Shown here piece by piece: positions 33,060 to 42,149 of a DNA stretch of 64,000 bases. The notes under the pieces were generated by a model. It was not told the DNA's origin. It saw only the letters and a program-made list of their open reading frames with translations, and ran no database searches. Within the stretch, counting starts at the first letter, position 1. The number at the start of each line of letters is the position of its first letter. The stretch covers positions 1,798,001 through 1,862,000 of the forward strand of contig OY770025.1 of the NCBI GenBank assembly GCA_963669435.1, given 5' to 3'. This DNA comes from CALJFL01 sp963669435. Its GTDB lineage: Bacteria > Pseudomonadota > Gammaproteobacteria > Pseudomonadales > Halieaceae. A program made the translations under genes and the position numbers.

Positions 33060-34016
33060 ATGAATGTCCCCATCCAGCCACCGACACTGGACGATATCCA
33101 GGAAGCCCACGAGCGGATTCGCGGCGCCGTGCATGAAACGCCGGTATATAGCAGCAGCCTGTTAGACCAACGGGTCGGGGGTGAGCTGTTCTTCAAATGT
33201 GAGAATCTGCAGAAAGTGGGTGCCTTCAAAGCGCGCGGTGCGAGTAATGCAGTACTCAGCCTCGACGAGGCAGAGGCGAGCCGCGGTGTTGCCACCCACT
33301 CGTCGGGGAATCATGGCGCGGCGCTGGCCATGGCTGCTGCTCGCCGCGGGATCAGCGCACACATAGTGATGCCCAGTAATGCACCGGCAGTTAAGAAAGC
33401 CGCGGTTGCTGCTTACGGCGCTGAAGTTATCGAATGCGAACCGACACTCGCAGCCCGCGAGTCCACGCTGGCTGAACTGGTGGCTGACTCGGGTGCCTCG
33501 GTTGTGCACCCCTATGCTGATCCACGGGTCATTGCCGGGCAAGGCACGGTGGCCCTGGAGTTACTTTCACAACTCGAGCAGCTCGACCAGGTTGTGGTGC
33601 CGGTCGGTGGCGGTGGCCTGTTGTCCGGTGTTGCCCTGGTGGTCAAGCACCTGCGCCCCGAGGTCGAGGTGGTAGCGGTCGAGCCGGCAGGTGCGGACGA
33701 CGCGTTTCGCTCCTTTGGCCTGGGCACCCTGCAACCCCAGACCTCGCCCGACACCATCGCCGACGGCCTTCGGGCGGGGCTCGGCGAGATTAATTTCCGT
33801 ATTATCCAGCAACACGTGGATACCATTATCACTGTCGAGGACCACACAATTGTGGAAGCGATGAAGCTGCAGTGGAGCCGGCTGAAAACCGTGGTTGAAC
33901 CCTCCGGGGCGGTCAGTTTTGCCGGTGCGCTCGAATATCCGGAGCGATTTGCCGGGCGCCGCAGTGCCCTGGTGATCACGGGCGGCAATGTCGATTTGGA
34001 CAACTTGCCCTGGTAA
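33060..34016 (+). CDS. Serine/threonine dehydratase or serine racemase-like PLP enzyme
   Basis: 318 residues of fold-type II. The catalytic Lys sits in KVGAFKARGASNAV, the substrate loop is THSSGNHGAALA, and the glycine-rich phosphate loop is VPVGGGGLLSGVAL. No ACT regulatory domain is present, unlike biosynthetic IlvA, so it resembles catabolic TdcB, serine racemase or L-threo-3-hydroxyaspartate ammonia-lyase. Substrate cannot be decided from sequence alone. It lies 120 bp after leuA; a role in threonine-to-oxobutyrate supply for isoleucine is possible. Confidence 0.85.
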   Translation: MNVPIQPPTLDDIQEAHERIRGAVHETPVYSSSLLDQRVGGELFFKCENLQKVGAFKARGASNAVLSLDEAEASRGVATHSSGNHGAALAMAAARRGISAHIVMPSNAPAVKKAAVAAYGAEVIECEPTLAARESTLAELVADSGASVVHPYADPRVIAGQGTVALELLSQLEQLDQVVVPVGGGGLLSGVALVVKHLRPEVEVVAVEPAGADDAFRSFGLGTLQPQTSPDTIADGLRAGLGEINFRIIQQHVDTIITVEDHTIVEAMKLQWSRLKTVVEPSGAVSFAGALEYPERFAGRRSALVITGGNVDLDNLPW

Positions 34017-34144
34017 GACAACAGCGAATCTCTGGTGGCATGTCAAAGCATTAATGCCCTAACTGTCGTAAGCCAATGTGTGTTACAACGCTTCTATACG
34101 CGGGCCGTCACCGGGTTCGCGGCGGGGCGTAATCTAGCGGATCT

Positions 34145-35284
34145 ATGGAACACTCACAGCTGACAAATCGGCAATCGCGCTGGCATATCTTCAAGCGCAA
34201 CTTTACCGAGGCTTTTTCCGGGGAGCTTGAGATCCAGCGTCGTGCATTCGATGGCGAGCGCCAGGACCAATCTATTCTGAAACGCCAGCGCGACGCCTAC
34301 CGCTACATCCTGCTATTACTTGCAGTCGTGCTGGCTCCGGTGGATGCGCATAATTTTTACATCGGTGAGTATGTGCCAGCCTTTGCTGGACTGGCGGTCC
34401 TGTTTCTGTTTCTGGCCAACATCTGGCGTCTGGCTCAGCAGCGCGAGGCATTCCTGTCGCCGGGTGTGGTATTGCTGTTGACCATTGCCCTGGTCGTACT
34501 GTCCATGTCATATGGGCAGAGCTACAGCCTCTACTGGATGTACCCCCTGTTGGTAGCGCTTCCCGTGCTGTTGCGAACCCGTTGGGCGGTGTGGCTGGGG
34601 GTGCTGTGCGGTGTGTTGGTAATGCCCCTGGTGTTTGCACAGTTTGAGCGCGGTACCGCGATTATCATCGGCATGTCCATGGCTCACACCTGGTTGATCA
34701 GTGCCTGGCTGATGTTTGCTGTGTCACAACAGTCCCAGCGACTCAAGGACATGGCAGTGACGGATCCCCTGACCGGAGCCTACAACCGACGATATTTTGA
34801 AGAACAGCTGCAGCAGTCGGTGGATGTGTGGGAGCGCTACAAGCGGCCATCGGCGCTGCTGCTTATCGATATCGACCATTTTAAGCACGTTAATGACAAC
34901 TTTGGCCACGGTGTTGGCGACGAGGTTCTTAAATCCACCGTATCACTGATCGCAAGCCGCATTCGCGGCGTAGATACCTTGTGTCGCTACGGAGGAGAGG
35001 AGTTCGCCGTGTTATTAAGTGAGACCTCGGTGCGCCACGGCATACGCCTGGCTGAGGAGCTCAGGGTAAAAGTGCAGGAATCGCAGGCGTTACCGGAAGG
35101 CCAGCTTACGGTGAGCATTGGCGTCACCGATGTCTCCAGCGCCAATGACGCCGAGGGGTGGATGCGCATAACGGACGACGCCCTTTACCGGGCCAAGAAC
35201 CAGGGTCGCAACCGGGTGGAATCCCATGTGGGAGAGATGGAACAAATAGCACCCATCGGCGAGTCGCTGCCTATCTGGCGCTAG
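34145..35284 (+). CDS. Membrane-bound diguanylate cyclase (GGDEF)
   Basis: 379 residues. About six hydrophobic helices (residues ~50-200: YILLLLAVVLAPVDAHNFYI through MSMAHTWLISAWLMFAV) form an N-terminal membrane sensor of unrecognised type. The GGDEF domain follows: DPLTGAYNRRYFEEQL, LLLIDIDHFKHVND, GVGDEVLK and the active site RYGGEEFAVLL. GGEEF is a catalytically competent variant, and no RxxD inhibitory site is obvious upstream. The product would be cyclic di-GMP. No EAL domain is seen. Confidence 0.92.
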   Translation: MEHSQLTNRQSRWHIFKRNFTEAFSGELEIQRRAFDGERQDQSILKRQRDAYRYILLLLAVVLAPVDAHNFYIGEYVPAFAGLAVLFLFLANIWRLAQQREAFLSPGVVLLLTIALVVLSMSYGQSYSLYWMYPLLVALPVLLRTRWAVWLGVLCGVLVMPLVFAQFERGTAIIIGMSMAHTWLISAWLMFAVSQQSQRLKDMAVTDPLTGAYNRRYFEEQLQQSVDVWERYKRPSALLLIDIDHFKHVNDNFGHGVGDEVLKSTVSLIASRIRGVDTLCRYGGEEFAVLLSETSVRHGIRLAEELRVKVQESQALPEGQLTVSIGVTDVSSANDAEGWMRITDDALYRAKNQGRNRVESHVGEMEQIAPIGESLPIWR

Positions 35285-35334
35285 GGCTCCGCTGAGGCAT
35301 TACCGTATTAGTCAGAGGTGCTCTGGGCATTCGC

Positions 35335-36195
35335 ATGAAAAAGTTATTCCCGCTATTGATGGTCTGGCTGTTGGTACTCGGTGGCTGCAGCAGTACCACC
35401 TTCATCTACAATCGCCTGGATTTCCTGGTGCCCTGGTACCTGGGCGACTACGTTGATCTCGATCGCGAGCAGGAGAAATACCTGGATCAGTTACTGGAGC
35501 CCTTCCTGAGCTGGCACCGTATGGAAGAGCTGCCCGCCTATCTGGCCATTCTTGACGACGCCAAGGCTCGGCTGGACGGGGAGATTAGCGCAGAGGATCT
35601 CGAAGAGCTCTCCGCTTCGGTTGAGTCCGCGTTTTTTCGACTGGAAAGCAAGGCACTTGATTGGTTGCTGAAGCTCGGCGAACAACTTTCAGACGAACAG
35701 ATGGCAGAATTCATTGCCGAGCTGAGGGATAAGCAGGAGGAGTACGAGGAAGAGTATCTTACCCGCAGCGACGAGGAATATCGCGAGGAAGCCAGTGAGA
35801 ACCTGCGTGACAACCTGCAGGATTACATGGGTCGGCTGGACAAGGAACAGCTGGCTGTCGTGGATGCCGCCGCCGGCGAATTACAGCGTTCTGACAGCGC
35901 CTGGCTCGCGGAGCGTGCCCGTTGGTTGGACAACATGGAAGAAATTCTGCAGCGCCAGCCAGGTTGGCAGCAGCGCATGTTGGATTCACTGCAGAGCAGG
36001 GAGGATACCGTTTCGCCAGAGTACACCGCCATCTTCGATCATAACCTGGGTGTGATTCACCAGGCGGTTGCGAGTGTACTCAACAGTCGAACGCCCAGGC
36101 AGGACCGGCAGTTGATGCGAGAAATTGATTCCCTGCGCGAGGACCTGCAAACCCTGATTGCACAGGGTGAAAAGGCAGCAGCCGCGGCGGGGTGA
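35335..36195 (+). CDS. DUF6279 family lipoprotein
   Basis: 286 residues. The N-terminus MKKLFPLLMVWLLVLGGCSS has a classical lipobox (LGGC), so it should be a lipoprotein. The rest is acidic and strongly helical (YNRLDFLVPWYLGDYVDLDREQEKYLDQLLEPFLSWHR...), which matches the DUF6279 family found in marine gammaproteobacteria. No enzymatic motif is seen. It lies 50 bp after the diguanylate cyclase and converges with ilvD. Function unknown. Confidence 0.8.
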   Translation: MKKLFPLLMVWLLVLGGCSSTTFIYNRLDFLVPWYLGDYVDLDREQEKYLDQLLEPFLSWHRMEELPAYLAILDDAKARLDGEISAEDLEELSASVESAFFRLESKALDWLLKLGEQLSDEQMAEFIAELRDKQEEYEEEYLTRSDEEYREEASENLRDNLQDYMGRLDKEQLAVVDAAAGELQRSDSAWLAERARWLDNMEEILQRQPGWQQRMLDSLQSREDTVSPEYTAIFDHNLGVIHQAVASVLNSRTPRQDRQLMREIDSLREDLQTLIAQGEKAAAAAG

Positions 36196-36228
36196 ACCCA
36201 CCGCCTTTGCCGCCGGTGTTAACAGGCC

Positions 36229-38070
36229 CTAGTCCAGCAGTGACAGGTCGCGCACCGCGCCTTTGTCCGCACTGGTAGCCATTTTCGCGTACACCTTCAG
36301 GGCAGCGCTGACCTTGCGCGGGCGGTTTTCGGTGGGCTTCCACGGTGAGGGACGAGCTTCCATTGCACGGCGTCTTTCCGCCAATTCCTCGTCGCTGAGC
36401 GAGACATTGATGCTGCGCCTGGGAATATCGATTTCAATGATGTCGCCAGTTTCAATGAGGCCGATAGCGCCCCCTGCAGCCGCCTCCGGAGAGGCGTGGC
36501 CGATAGATAGCCCGGAGGTTCCCCCGGAAAAGCGTCCGTCAGTCAGCAGTGCGCAGGCTTTCCCCAACCCCCGCGACTTCAGGTAACTGGTGGGGTAAAG
36601 CATCTCCTGCATCCCTGGCCCACCGCGGGGACCCTCGTAGCGGATGATTACCACGTCGCCGGCTTTTACCTTGTCGTTGAGAATATCCTCCACGGCTTGC
36701 TCCTGGCTCTCAACCACAAATGCGGGGCCAGAGAACACCAGGATGCTTTCGTCCACCCCCGAGGTTTTAACCACACAACCATCCTCGGCGATATTGCCGA
36801 ACAGTACCGCCAGTCCGCCTTCCTGTGAGTAGGCGTTGTCGAGGGAGCGGATGCAACCGTCACTGCGGTCATCGTCAACGCTGGGCCAGCGCGTCTCCTG
36901 GCTGAACGCGGTCTGGGTGGGGATGCCCGCTGGGCCGGCACGGTAAAAGTCGTGCACCGCCGCCTCTTGTGTGCGCACGATGTCCCAGGCATCCAGCGCT
37001 GCGCCCATACTGGGGCTGTGGACTGTGGGGCAGTCCGTGTGCAGCAATTCGGCGCGGTCCAGCTCCCCGAGAATCCCCATCACACCGCCGGCGCGGTGCA
37101 CATCTTCCATGTGGTACTTGGGGGTGTTGGGAGCGACCTTGCACAGTTGCGGTACTTTACGCGACAGGCGGTCGATGTCACTCATGGTGAAATCCAGCTC
37201 CGCTTCCTGGGCGGCGGCCAGCAGGTGCAGGATGGTATTGGTGGATCCGCCCATGGCGATATCCAGGCACATCGCGTTTTCGAAAGCTTCAAAGCTGCCG
37301 ATATTGCGTGGCAATACCGAGTCATCGTCCTGCTGGTAGTAGCGATGGCATAAATCGACCACCAGTTTACCGGCGCGTTTGAACAGTTGTTCGCGGTCGG
37401 CGTGGGTGGCCAGGGTTGAGCCATTGCCCGGCAGACTTAGTCCAAGCGCCTCGGTCAGGCAGTTCATGGAGTTGGCGGTAAACATGCCGGAGCAGGAGCC
37501 ACAGGTCGGGCAGGCAGAGCGCTCGTACTCGGCGACTTCCTCATCGCTGGCTTCGTTATCTACCGCGATGACCATGGCATCCACCAGGTCCAGCTTGTTT
37601 TCTGACAAGCGCGTTTTGCCGGCCTCCATGGGGCCGCCGGACACAAACACCACCGGAATATTCAGGCGCATGGCGGCATTGAGCATGCCCGGAGTGATCT
37701 TGTCGCAGTTGGAAATACACACCATGGCGTCGGCGCAGTGGCCATTGACCATGTATTCCACCGAATCGGTGATTACATCGCGTGAGGGCAAACTGTAGAG
37801 CATGCCGTCGTGGCCCATGGCGATCCCGTCGTCGACGGCGATGGTGTTGAATTCCTTAGCGACACCGCCTGCAGCCTCAATTTCTCGAGCGACCAGTTGC
37901 CCCAGGTCCTTCAGATGCACATGGCCCGGTACAAACTGGGTGAAAGAGTTAACCACAGCAATAATCGGTTTACCGAAGTCGTCATCCTGCATCCCCGTGG
38001 CGCGCCATAATGCGCGGGCGCCGGCCATATTGCGGCCATGGGTCGAAGTTTTGGAGCGATAATCTGGCAT
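36229..38070 (-). CDS. ilvD: Dihydroxy-acid dehydratase
   Basis: 613 residues. It dehydrates dihydroxy acids to the 2-oxo precursors of valine, isoleucine and leucine. Fe-S ligands are visible in ISNCDKITPGMLNA and CPTCGSCSGMFTANSMNCL; FVSGGPMEAG, GSTNTILHLLAAA, YEGPRGGPGMQEMLYPTSYL and TDGRFSGGTSGLSIGH are IlvD/Edd signatures, with the catalytic Ser in the last. The cluster pattern fits the 4Fe-4S type. Its closest partner in the window is leuA. It converges with the DUF6279 gene (33 bp apart). Confidence 0.97.
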   Translation of the reverse strand: MPDYRSKTSTHGRNMAGARALWRATGMQDDDFGKPIIAVVNSFTQFVPGHVHLKDLGQLVAREIEAAGGVAKEFNTIAVDDGIAMGHDGMLYSLPSRDVITDSVEYMVNGHCADAMVCISNCDKITPGMLNAAMRLNIPVVFVSGGPMEAGKTRLSENKLDLVDAMVIAVDNEASDEEVAEYERSACPTCGSCSGMFTANSMNCLTEALGLSLPGNGSTLATHADREQLFKRAGKLVVDLCHRYYQQDDDSVLPRNIGSFEAFENAMCLDIAMGGSTNTILHLLAAAQEAELDFTMSDIDRLSRKVPQLCKVAPNTPKYHMEDVHRAGGVMGILGELDRAELLHTDCPTVHSPSMGAALDAWDIVRTQEAAVHDFYRAGPAGIPTQTAFSQETRWPSVDDDRSDGCIRSLDNAYSQEGGLAVLFGNIAEDGCVVKTSGVDESILVFSGPAFVVESQEQAVEDILNDKVKAGDVVIIRYEGPRGGPGMQEMLYPTSYLKSRGLGKACALLTDGRFSGGTSGLSIGHASPEAAAGGAIGLIETGDIIEIDIPRRSINVSLSDEELAERRRAMEARPSPWKPTENRPRKVSAALKVYAKMATSADKGAVRDLSLLD

Positions 38071-38197
38071 AGTTTATTTCCTGGATTCACCTGGGCAGTC
38101 TGCCTGCAAAATTGGCAGCGCAGGATAGCAAAAAAAGGCCGCGAGGACCTGTTTCATCAGCGTTTTGCTCACCGCAATGTCTATTACCTACGGGGGG

Positions 38198-39502
38198 TTA
38201 CAGCGCCTTGGAAAACACCTTGGAGTTTCTCTGCAGGTTGTACAGGGATTGTTTCTCGCCGGGCAACTGGTCCAGTGAGGCAGCCTCAAAGCCCTGTTCA
38301 ATAAACCAGTGTGCGGTCTGGGTGGTAAGTACGAAGACCCGCTCCAGGCCCAGGGCGCGGGCCTCCTCCTCCAGATCGGTGAGCAGGCGTTGCCCCCGTT
38401 GTCCGCCGCGGTAGTCGGGGTGCGAAACGATACAGGCAATTTCGCCACAGCCTGCCTGTGTGAACGGGTAAAGTGCAGCGCATGCGATAATGCGGCCATC
38501 CCTCTCCAGCAGCCTGAATTGCTTTATTTCCGCTTCCAATAGTTCACGCGAGCGCTTAAGGAGAATGCCCTGTTGTTCCAGCGGCTCGATCAATTCCAGG
38601 ATACCGCCAACATCGTCAATGGTGGCTTGCCGGGATTGCTCAAAGTCGTCATCGGCAACCAGCGTACCGCTGCCGTCGTGGGTAAAAAGCTCTTCCAGCA
38701 ATGCGCAGTCGTCGGCGTAACTAATGATGTGGCAGCGCGCCACACCGGACTTGCAGGCGCGCCGGGCGGCACCCAGCAGTGCGAGTTGCTCCGGGTCCTG
38801 TAGCTCAAGTGCCTGGCTTTGACTGACCGTACACTGCCTGATCAAGGTTTGTTGCTCGTCCACAAGTCCCTGTGAAGCACCCAGCAGCACCAGCTTGTCG
38901 GCGCCAATTTCCCTGGCGCAGCGCACAGCCACGTCTTCCAGTGCCAGGTTGAATATCTCCCCGGTGGGCGAGTAGCCCTGTGAGGACAGCAGTACGATGG
39001 AGCCGCCGGACAACTGCGCCTGGACGGCTTCTTCATCAATCCGCCTGACTTTACCGGTGAGGTGATAATCTACGCCGTCCACCACCCCCCTGGGTTTGGC
39101 GGTGACAAAGTTGCCCGAACAGACTCGAATCTGCGAGCCCTGCATGGGGGAGTTTGGCAGGCCGGTCGATAACAGCGCTTCAAACTGGGCACGCAATGCC
39201 CCCGCAGCGTCCTTGACGTGATCAATGGCATCGGCGTCGGTGACACGTATTCCCTGGTGAAATTTGCTCTCCAGGCCGGCGGCTGCCATACGCTGATCAA
39301 TCTGTGGCCGTGACCCATGGGCAATCACCAGCTTGATGCCAAGGCTGTGGAGTAGGGCAATGTCATGGATGATGTTGGCAAAGTTGTCGTGCAGCGCGCA
39401 TTCCCCCGGCAACATGAGCACAAAGGTCTTGCCTCTGTGCATGTTGATGTAGGGTGCGGTATTCCTGAACCAGCGAATATGTGCACGGCTTTGGGTAGTC
39501 AT
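38198..39502 (-). CDS. argA: N-acetylglutamate synthase (amino-acid N-acetyltransferase)
   Basis: 434 residues. The N-terminal amino-acid-kinase-like domain (GKTFVLMLPGECALHDNFANIIHDIALLHSLGIKLVIAHG) binds the feedback inhibitor arginine, and the C-terminal GNAT domain (CGEIACIVSHPDYRGGQRGQRLLTDLEEEARALG) performs acetyl transfer from acetyl-CoA to glutamate. ATG at 39502 matches the homologue start; GTG codons at 39514 and 39511 are alternatives. Adjacent argE, on the same strand, shows the linear acetyl-cycle of arginine synthesis is used. Confidence 0.95.
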   Translation of the reverse strand: MTTQSRAHIRWFRNTAPYINMHRGKTFVLMLPGECALHDNFANIIHDIALLHSLGIKLVIAHGSRPQIDQRMAAAGLESKFHQGIRVTDADAIDHVKDAAGALRAQFEALLSTGLPNSPMQGSQIRVCSGNFVTAKPRGVVDGVDYHLTGKVRRIDEEAVQAQLSGGSIVLLSSQGYSPTGEIFNLALEDVAVRCAREIGADKLVLLGASQGLVDEQQTLIRQCTVSQSQALELQDPEQLALLGAARRACKSGVARCHIISYADDCALLEELFTHDGSGTLVADDDFEQSRQATIDDVGGILELIEPLEQQGILLKRSRELLEAEIKQFRLLERDGRIIACAALYPFTQAGCGEIACIVSHPDYRGGQRGQRLLTDLEEEARALGLERVFVLTTQTAHWFIEQGFEAASLDQLPGEKQSLYNLQRNSKVFSKAL

Positions 39503-39629
39503 CGCTGACACCACGTCCTTGAAATTGCGGGTTGTTAACAGGCCGTAAGGTTACCCAATGACGGCGGGATACTCTAATGGCAATATTGCACAGGTCAGCG
39601 GCCCCCAGGCGAGACTAAAGGGCGCGGTC

Positions 39630-40781
39630 CTACAGGCAATAGCGCGCAATAAGCTGCTGCAGTATGTCGACATACGGACGCATCTGGTCCATTTCCATGT
39701 ACTCGTCGGGTTGATGTGCACGATCGATAGACCCCGGTCCCATCACCAGGGTCTCCATGCCCAGCTGTTGCATGAAAGGTGCTTCGGTGGCGAAGGCGAC
39801 AGCCTGCGCGCTGTGGCCTGTTAGGCCTTCGGCCAGTTGTACCAGTTCGCTGTCGGCACTTTGTTCGAACGGTGGGATATGTTGCACCAGTGATTGCAGG
39901 CTGAGATCGACACCTTGTTCTTCGCCGAAGCGCAGAAGTCTTTGTTCGATGAGGGCGTGCACCTCCTCATTGTTACCGTTAGGGGTCATACGCAGGTCGA
40001 AATGTAACTCCGTACTACCACAGATACGATTTGGGCTGTCACCACCGTGTATGCAACCCAGGTTCAGTGTTGGAAACGCGACCTCGAACAAGGGGTTGCT
40101 GTAACGCTCAGCCAGTTCCTGTCGAAACACCATGAGCTCACCGATAGCCCCGTGCATGGCATCGAGTGCGCTGTTGCCCAGGGCGGGATTGGAAGAATGG
40201 CCGGAGCGGCCGGCAATTTTCACCGCCTGCATCATGATGCCCTTGTGCAGGCGTACCGGTTGCAACGAGGTTGGTTCACCAATCACCGCGGCCCTGGCTT
40301 TTGGTCTGCCGGCCGCCACCAGCGCCCGGGCGCCATTCATCGAGCTCTCTTCGTCTGCAGTCGCCAGGATGATCAGCGGTTGCTTTAGTGGTGACTCCAG
40401 AAACTGGCTGGCGGCGGCGAGCGCAAGTGGGAAAAAGCCTTTCATGTCGGTGCTGCCAAGGCCGTAGAGGCGACTGTCCCGCTCGGCGAGCTGTAGTGGA
40501 TCTGAACGCCAGCGCCCGTCGTCGAAAGGTACAGTGTCGCTGTGGCCTGCCAGCACCAGGCCGCCGGGTCCCGAGCCCAGCGACGCGATCAGGTTGGCCT
40601 TGCTGCCATCGGCATTGACCGGCATCACCTCGGTGCTGAATCCCATGTCGGATAGCCAGCTTGCCAGCAGGTCGATCACCTGGCGGTTACCCTGGTCCCA
40701 GGAACTGTCGGTGGAGCTGACCGAGGGTGTCGCTACCAGTTGTTGCAGGCGGGAGATGACGAGTTTTTCGGAATAGGGCAT
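39630..40781 (-). CDS. argE: Acetylornithine deacetylase
   Basis: 383 residues, M20 metallopeptidase family. It hydrolyses N2-acetylornithine to ornithine. Metal-site residues are in VLAGHSDTVPFDD (His/Asp), GLGSTDMKGFF (bridging Asp) and ATADEESSMNGA (Glu pair, the first catalytic); a late His is within IDRAHQPDEYM. Coexistence with argA implies no ornithine-acetyl recycling by ArgJ is needed, which fits most gammaproteobacteria. It lies 127 bp upstream of argA on the same strand. Confidence 0.95.
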   Translation of the reverse strand: MPYSEKLVISRLQQLVATPSVSSTDSSWDQGNRQVIDLLASWLSDMGFSTEVMPVNADGSKANLIASLGSGPGGLVLAGHSDTVPFDDGRWRSDPLQLAERDSRLYGLGSTDMKGFFPLALAAASQFLESPLKQPLIILATADEESSMNGARALVAAGRPKARAAVIGEPTSLQPVRLHKGIMMQAVKIAGRSGHSSNPALGNSALDAMHGAIGELMVFRQELAERYSNPLFEVAFPTLNLGCIHGGDSPNRICGSTELHFDLRMTPNGNNEEVHALIEQRLLRFGEEQGVDLSLQSLVQHIPPFEQSADSELVQLAEGLTGHSAQAVAFATEAPFMQQLGMETLVMGPGSIDRAHQPDEYMEMDQMRPYVDILQQLIARYCL

Positions 40782-40807
40782 TGGGGCTCCGCTGGCCGAC
40801 GAGAAGC

Positions 40808-40857
40808 GAGGGGCTTACCCCTCACATTAGTCTAGGCTATATCACCGAATTTCGGTG
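40808..40857 (-). other. Two short hairpins between pit and argE
   Basis: CACCGAATTTCGGTG (40843-40857) is a near-perfect palindrome just after the pit stop, and GAGGGG-CTTA-CCCCTC (40808-40823) forms a second stem in the 81-bp gap before argE. Neither is followed by a T-run on the minus strand. They could slow polymerase, stabilise mRNA ends or act as binding sites. Confidence 0.4.
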
Positions 40858-40862
40858 CTGTT

Positions 40863-42140
40863 TCAGCCGAAAATGCCCTTAAACAGGAAGAAAAACAGCA
40901 CGGCCAGGCCCGCACCTGCCGGCAGGGTAATAATCCAGGACATGAAAATAGAACCCACCGTACGCAGGTTGAGCGCCGCGATGCCGCGTGCAAAGCCGAC
41001 ACCAAGAACGGCACCTACCAGGGTATGTGTCGTAGAGATTGGCAAGCCCGTGGCAGACGCGATGACAACGGTGCCCGCGGCACCAAGCTCCGCTGCGAAG
41101 CCGCGGCTGGGGGTGAGCTCGGTGATCTTTTTGCCGATGGTGGTAATCACTTTCCAGCCATAGGTAGCCAGTCCAATAACAATACCCAGTGCCCCAACCA
41201 GCAAGATCCACCAGGGCATCGCGGATTTTGCGGCAATTTCGCCACCGGACATTACGGTGCTGGCGATTGCTGCCAACGGCCCCACGGCGTTGGCAACGTC
41301 ATTCGAGCCGTGTGCAAAAGCCATGGAACAGGCGGTGAACACCATCAGAATTGCAAATACCTGCTCGACGCTACCGAACCGGTTTTGTTCATCGTGCACT
41401 TCTTTTACCCGCCGCAGCATCAGCGCGCCTAGTCCGGCGACGATCAAGCCCACTACCGCGGATACCGGTAGGGCATTGGCAAATTTGCTCCCCAGGCCCA
41501 GGTCGAGGTCGAGTCCAATATGCTTAAGGCCCTTTAGCAGGGTAACCATTGAGATCATGAAGCCGACCATCCACATGTAGATCGGTATGAAACGCTTGGC
41601 GCGGTTGAAAGGGTCATCGGTATCGAGTATCAACACCTTAACGCTCATGAACAGGCCAAAAGAGATCGTGCCCGCCATCAGCGGGGAGACTACCCAACTG
41701 GCGACGATGGTCCCCACTTTGCCCCAGGCAACTGCGTCAACAGAAATGCCCACCGCCGCAAAGCCCACAATCGCCCCGACAATGGAGTGGGTGGTTGAGA
41801 CCGGCCAGCCCTTCATGCTTGCAATCAACAGCCAGGTCCCCGCTGCCAGTAGCGCTGACATCATGCCGTAGACCATGAGCTCTGGTGAATCCTCCAGTGA
41901 CGCCGGGTCAATAATGCCCTTGCGAATCGTGGAGGTGACCTCGCCACCCGCCAGGTAGGCCCCCAAAAATTCGAACACCATGGCGATAAGAATGGCTTGT
42001 TTGAGAGTGAGCGCGCGGGAACCTACCGAGGTTCCCATAGCGTTGGCAACGTCGTTTGCGCCGATGCCCCAGGCCATAAAAAACCCGAAGGCACAGGCCA
42101 TGATCAGGAAAATGGTCCCGTAGTTCGCAATGATTTCCAT
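40863..42140 (-). CDS. Inorganic phosphate transporter, Pit family
   Basis: 425 residues with around ten membrane helices in two internally repeated halves. The duplicated signature is GIGANDVANAMGTSVGSRAL near the N-terminus and HGSNDVANAVGPLAAI in the second half, with WPVSTTHSIVGAIVGF and LPISTTHTLVGAVLGVGF alongside. Pit proteins import metal-phosphate with protons at low affinity. The DUF47 gene 9 bp upstream on the same strand is the common partner. No Pho box was noted. Confidence 0.94.
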   Translation of the reverse strand: MEIIANYGTIFLIMACAFGFFMAWGIGANDVANAMGTSVGSRALTLKQAILIAMVFEFLGAYLAGGEVTSTIRKGIIDPASLEDSPELMVYGMMSALLAAGTWLLIASMKGWPVSTTHSIVGAIVGFAAVGISVDAVAWGKVGTIVASWVVSPLMAGTISFGLFMSVKVLILDTDDPFNRAKRFIPIYMWMVGFMISMVTLLKGLKHIGLDLDLGLGSKFANALPVSAVVGLIVAGLGALMLRRVKEVHDEQNRFGSVEQVFAILMVFTACSMAFAHGSNDVANAVGPLAAIASTVMSGGEIAAKSAMPWWILLVGALGIVIGLATYGWKVITTIGKKITELTPSRGFAAELGAAGTVVIASATGLPISTTHTLVGAVLGVGFARGIAALNLRTVGSIFMSWIITLPAGAGLAVLFFFLFKGIFG

Positions 42141-42149
42141 GGTTGTCCC

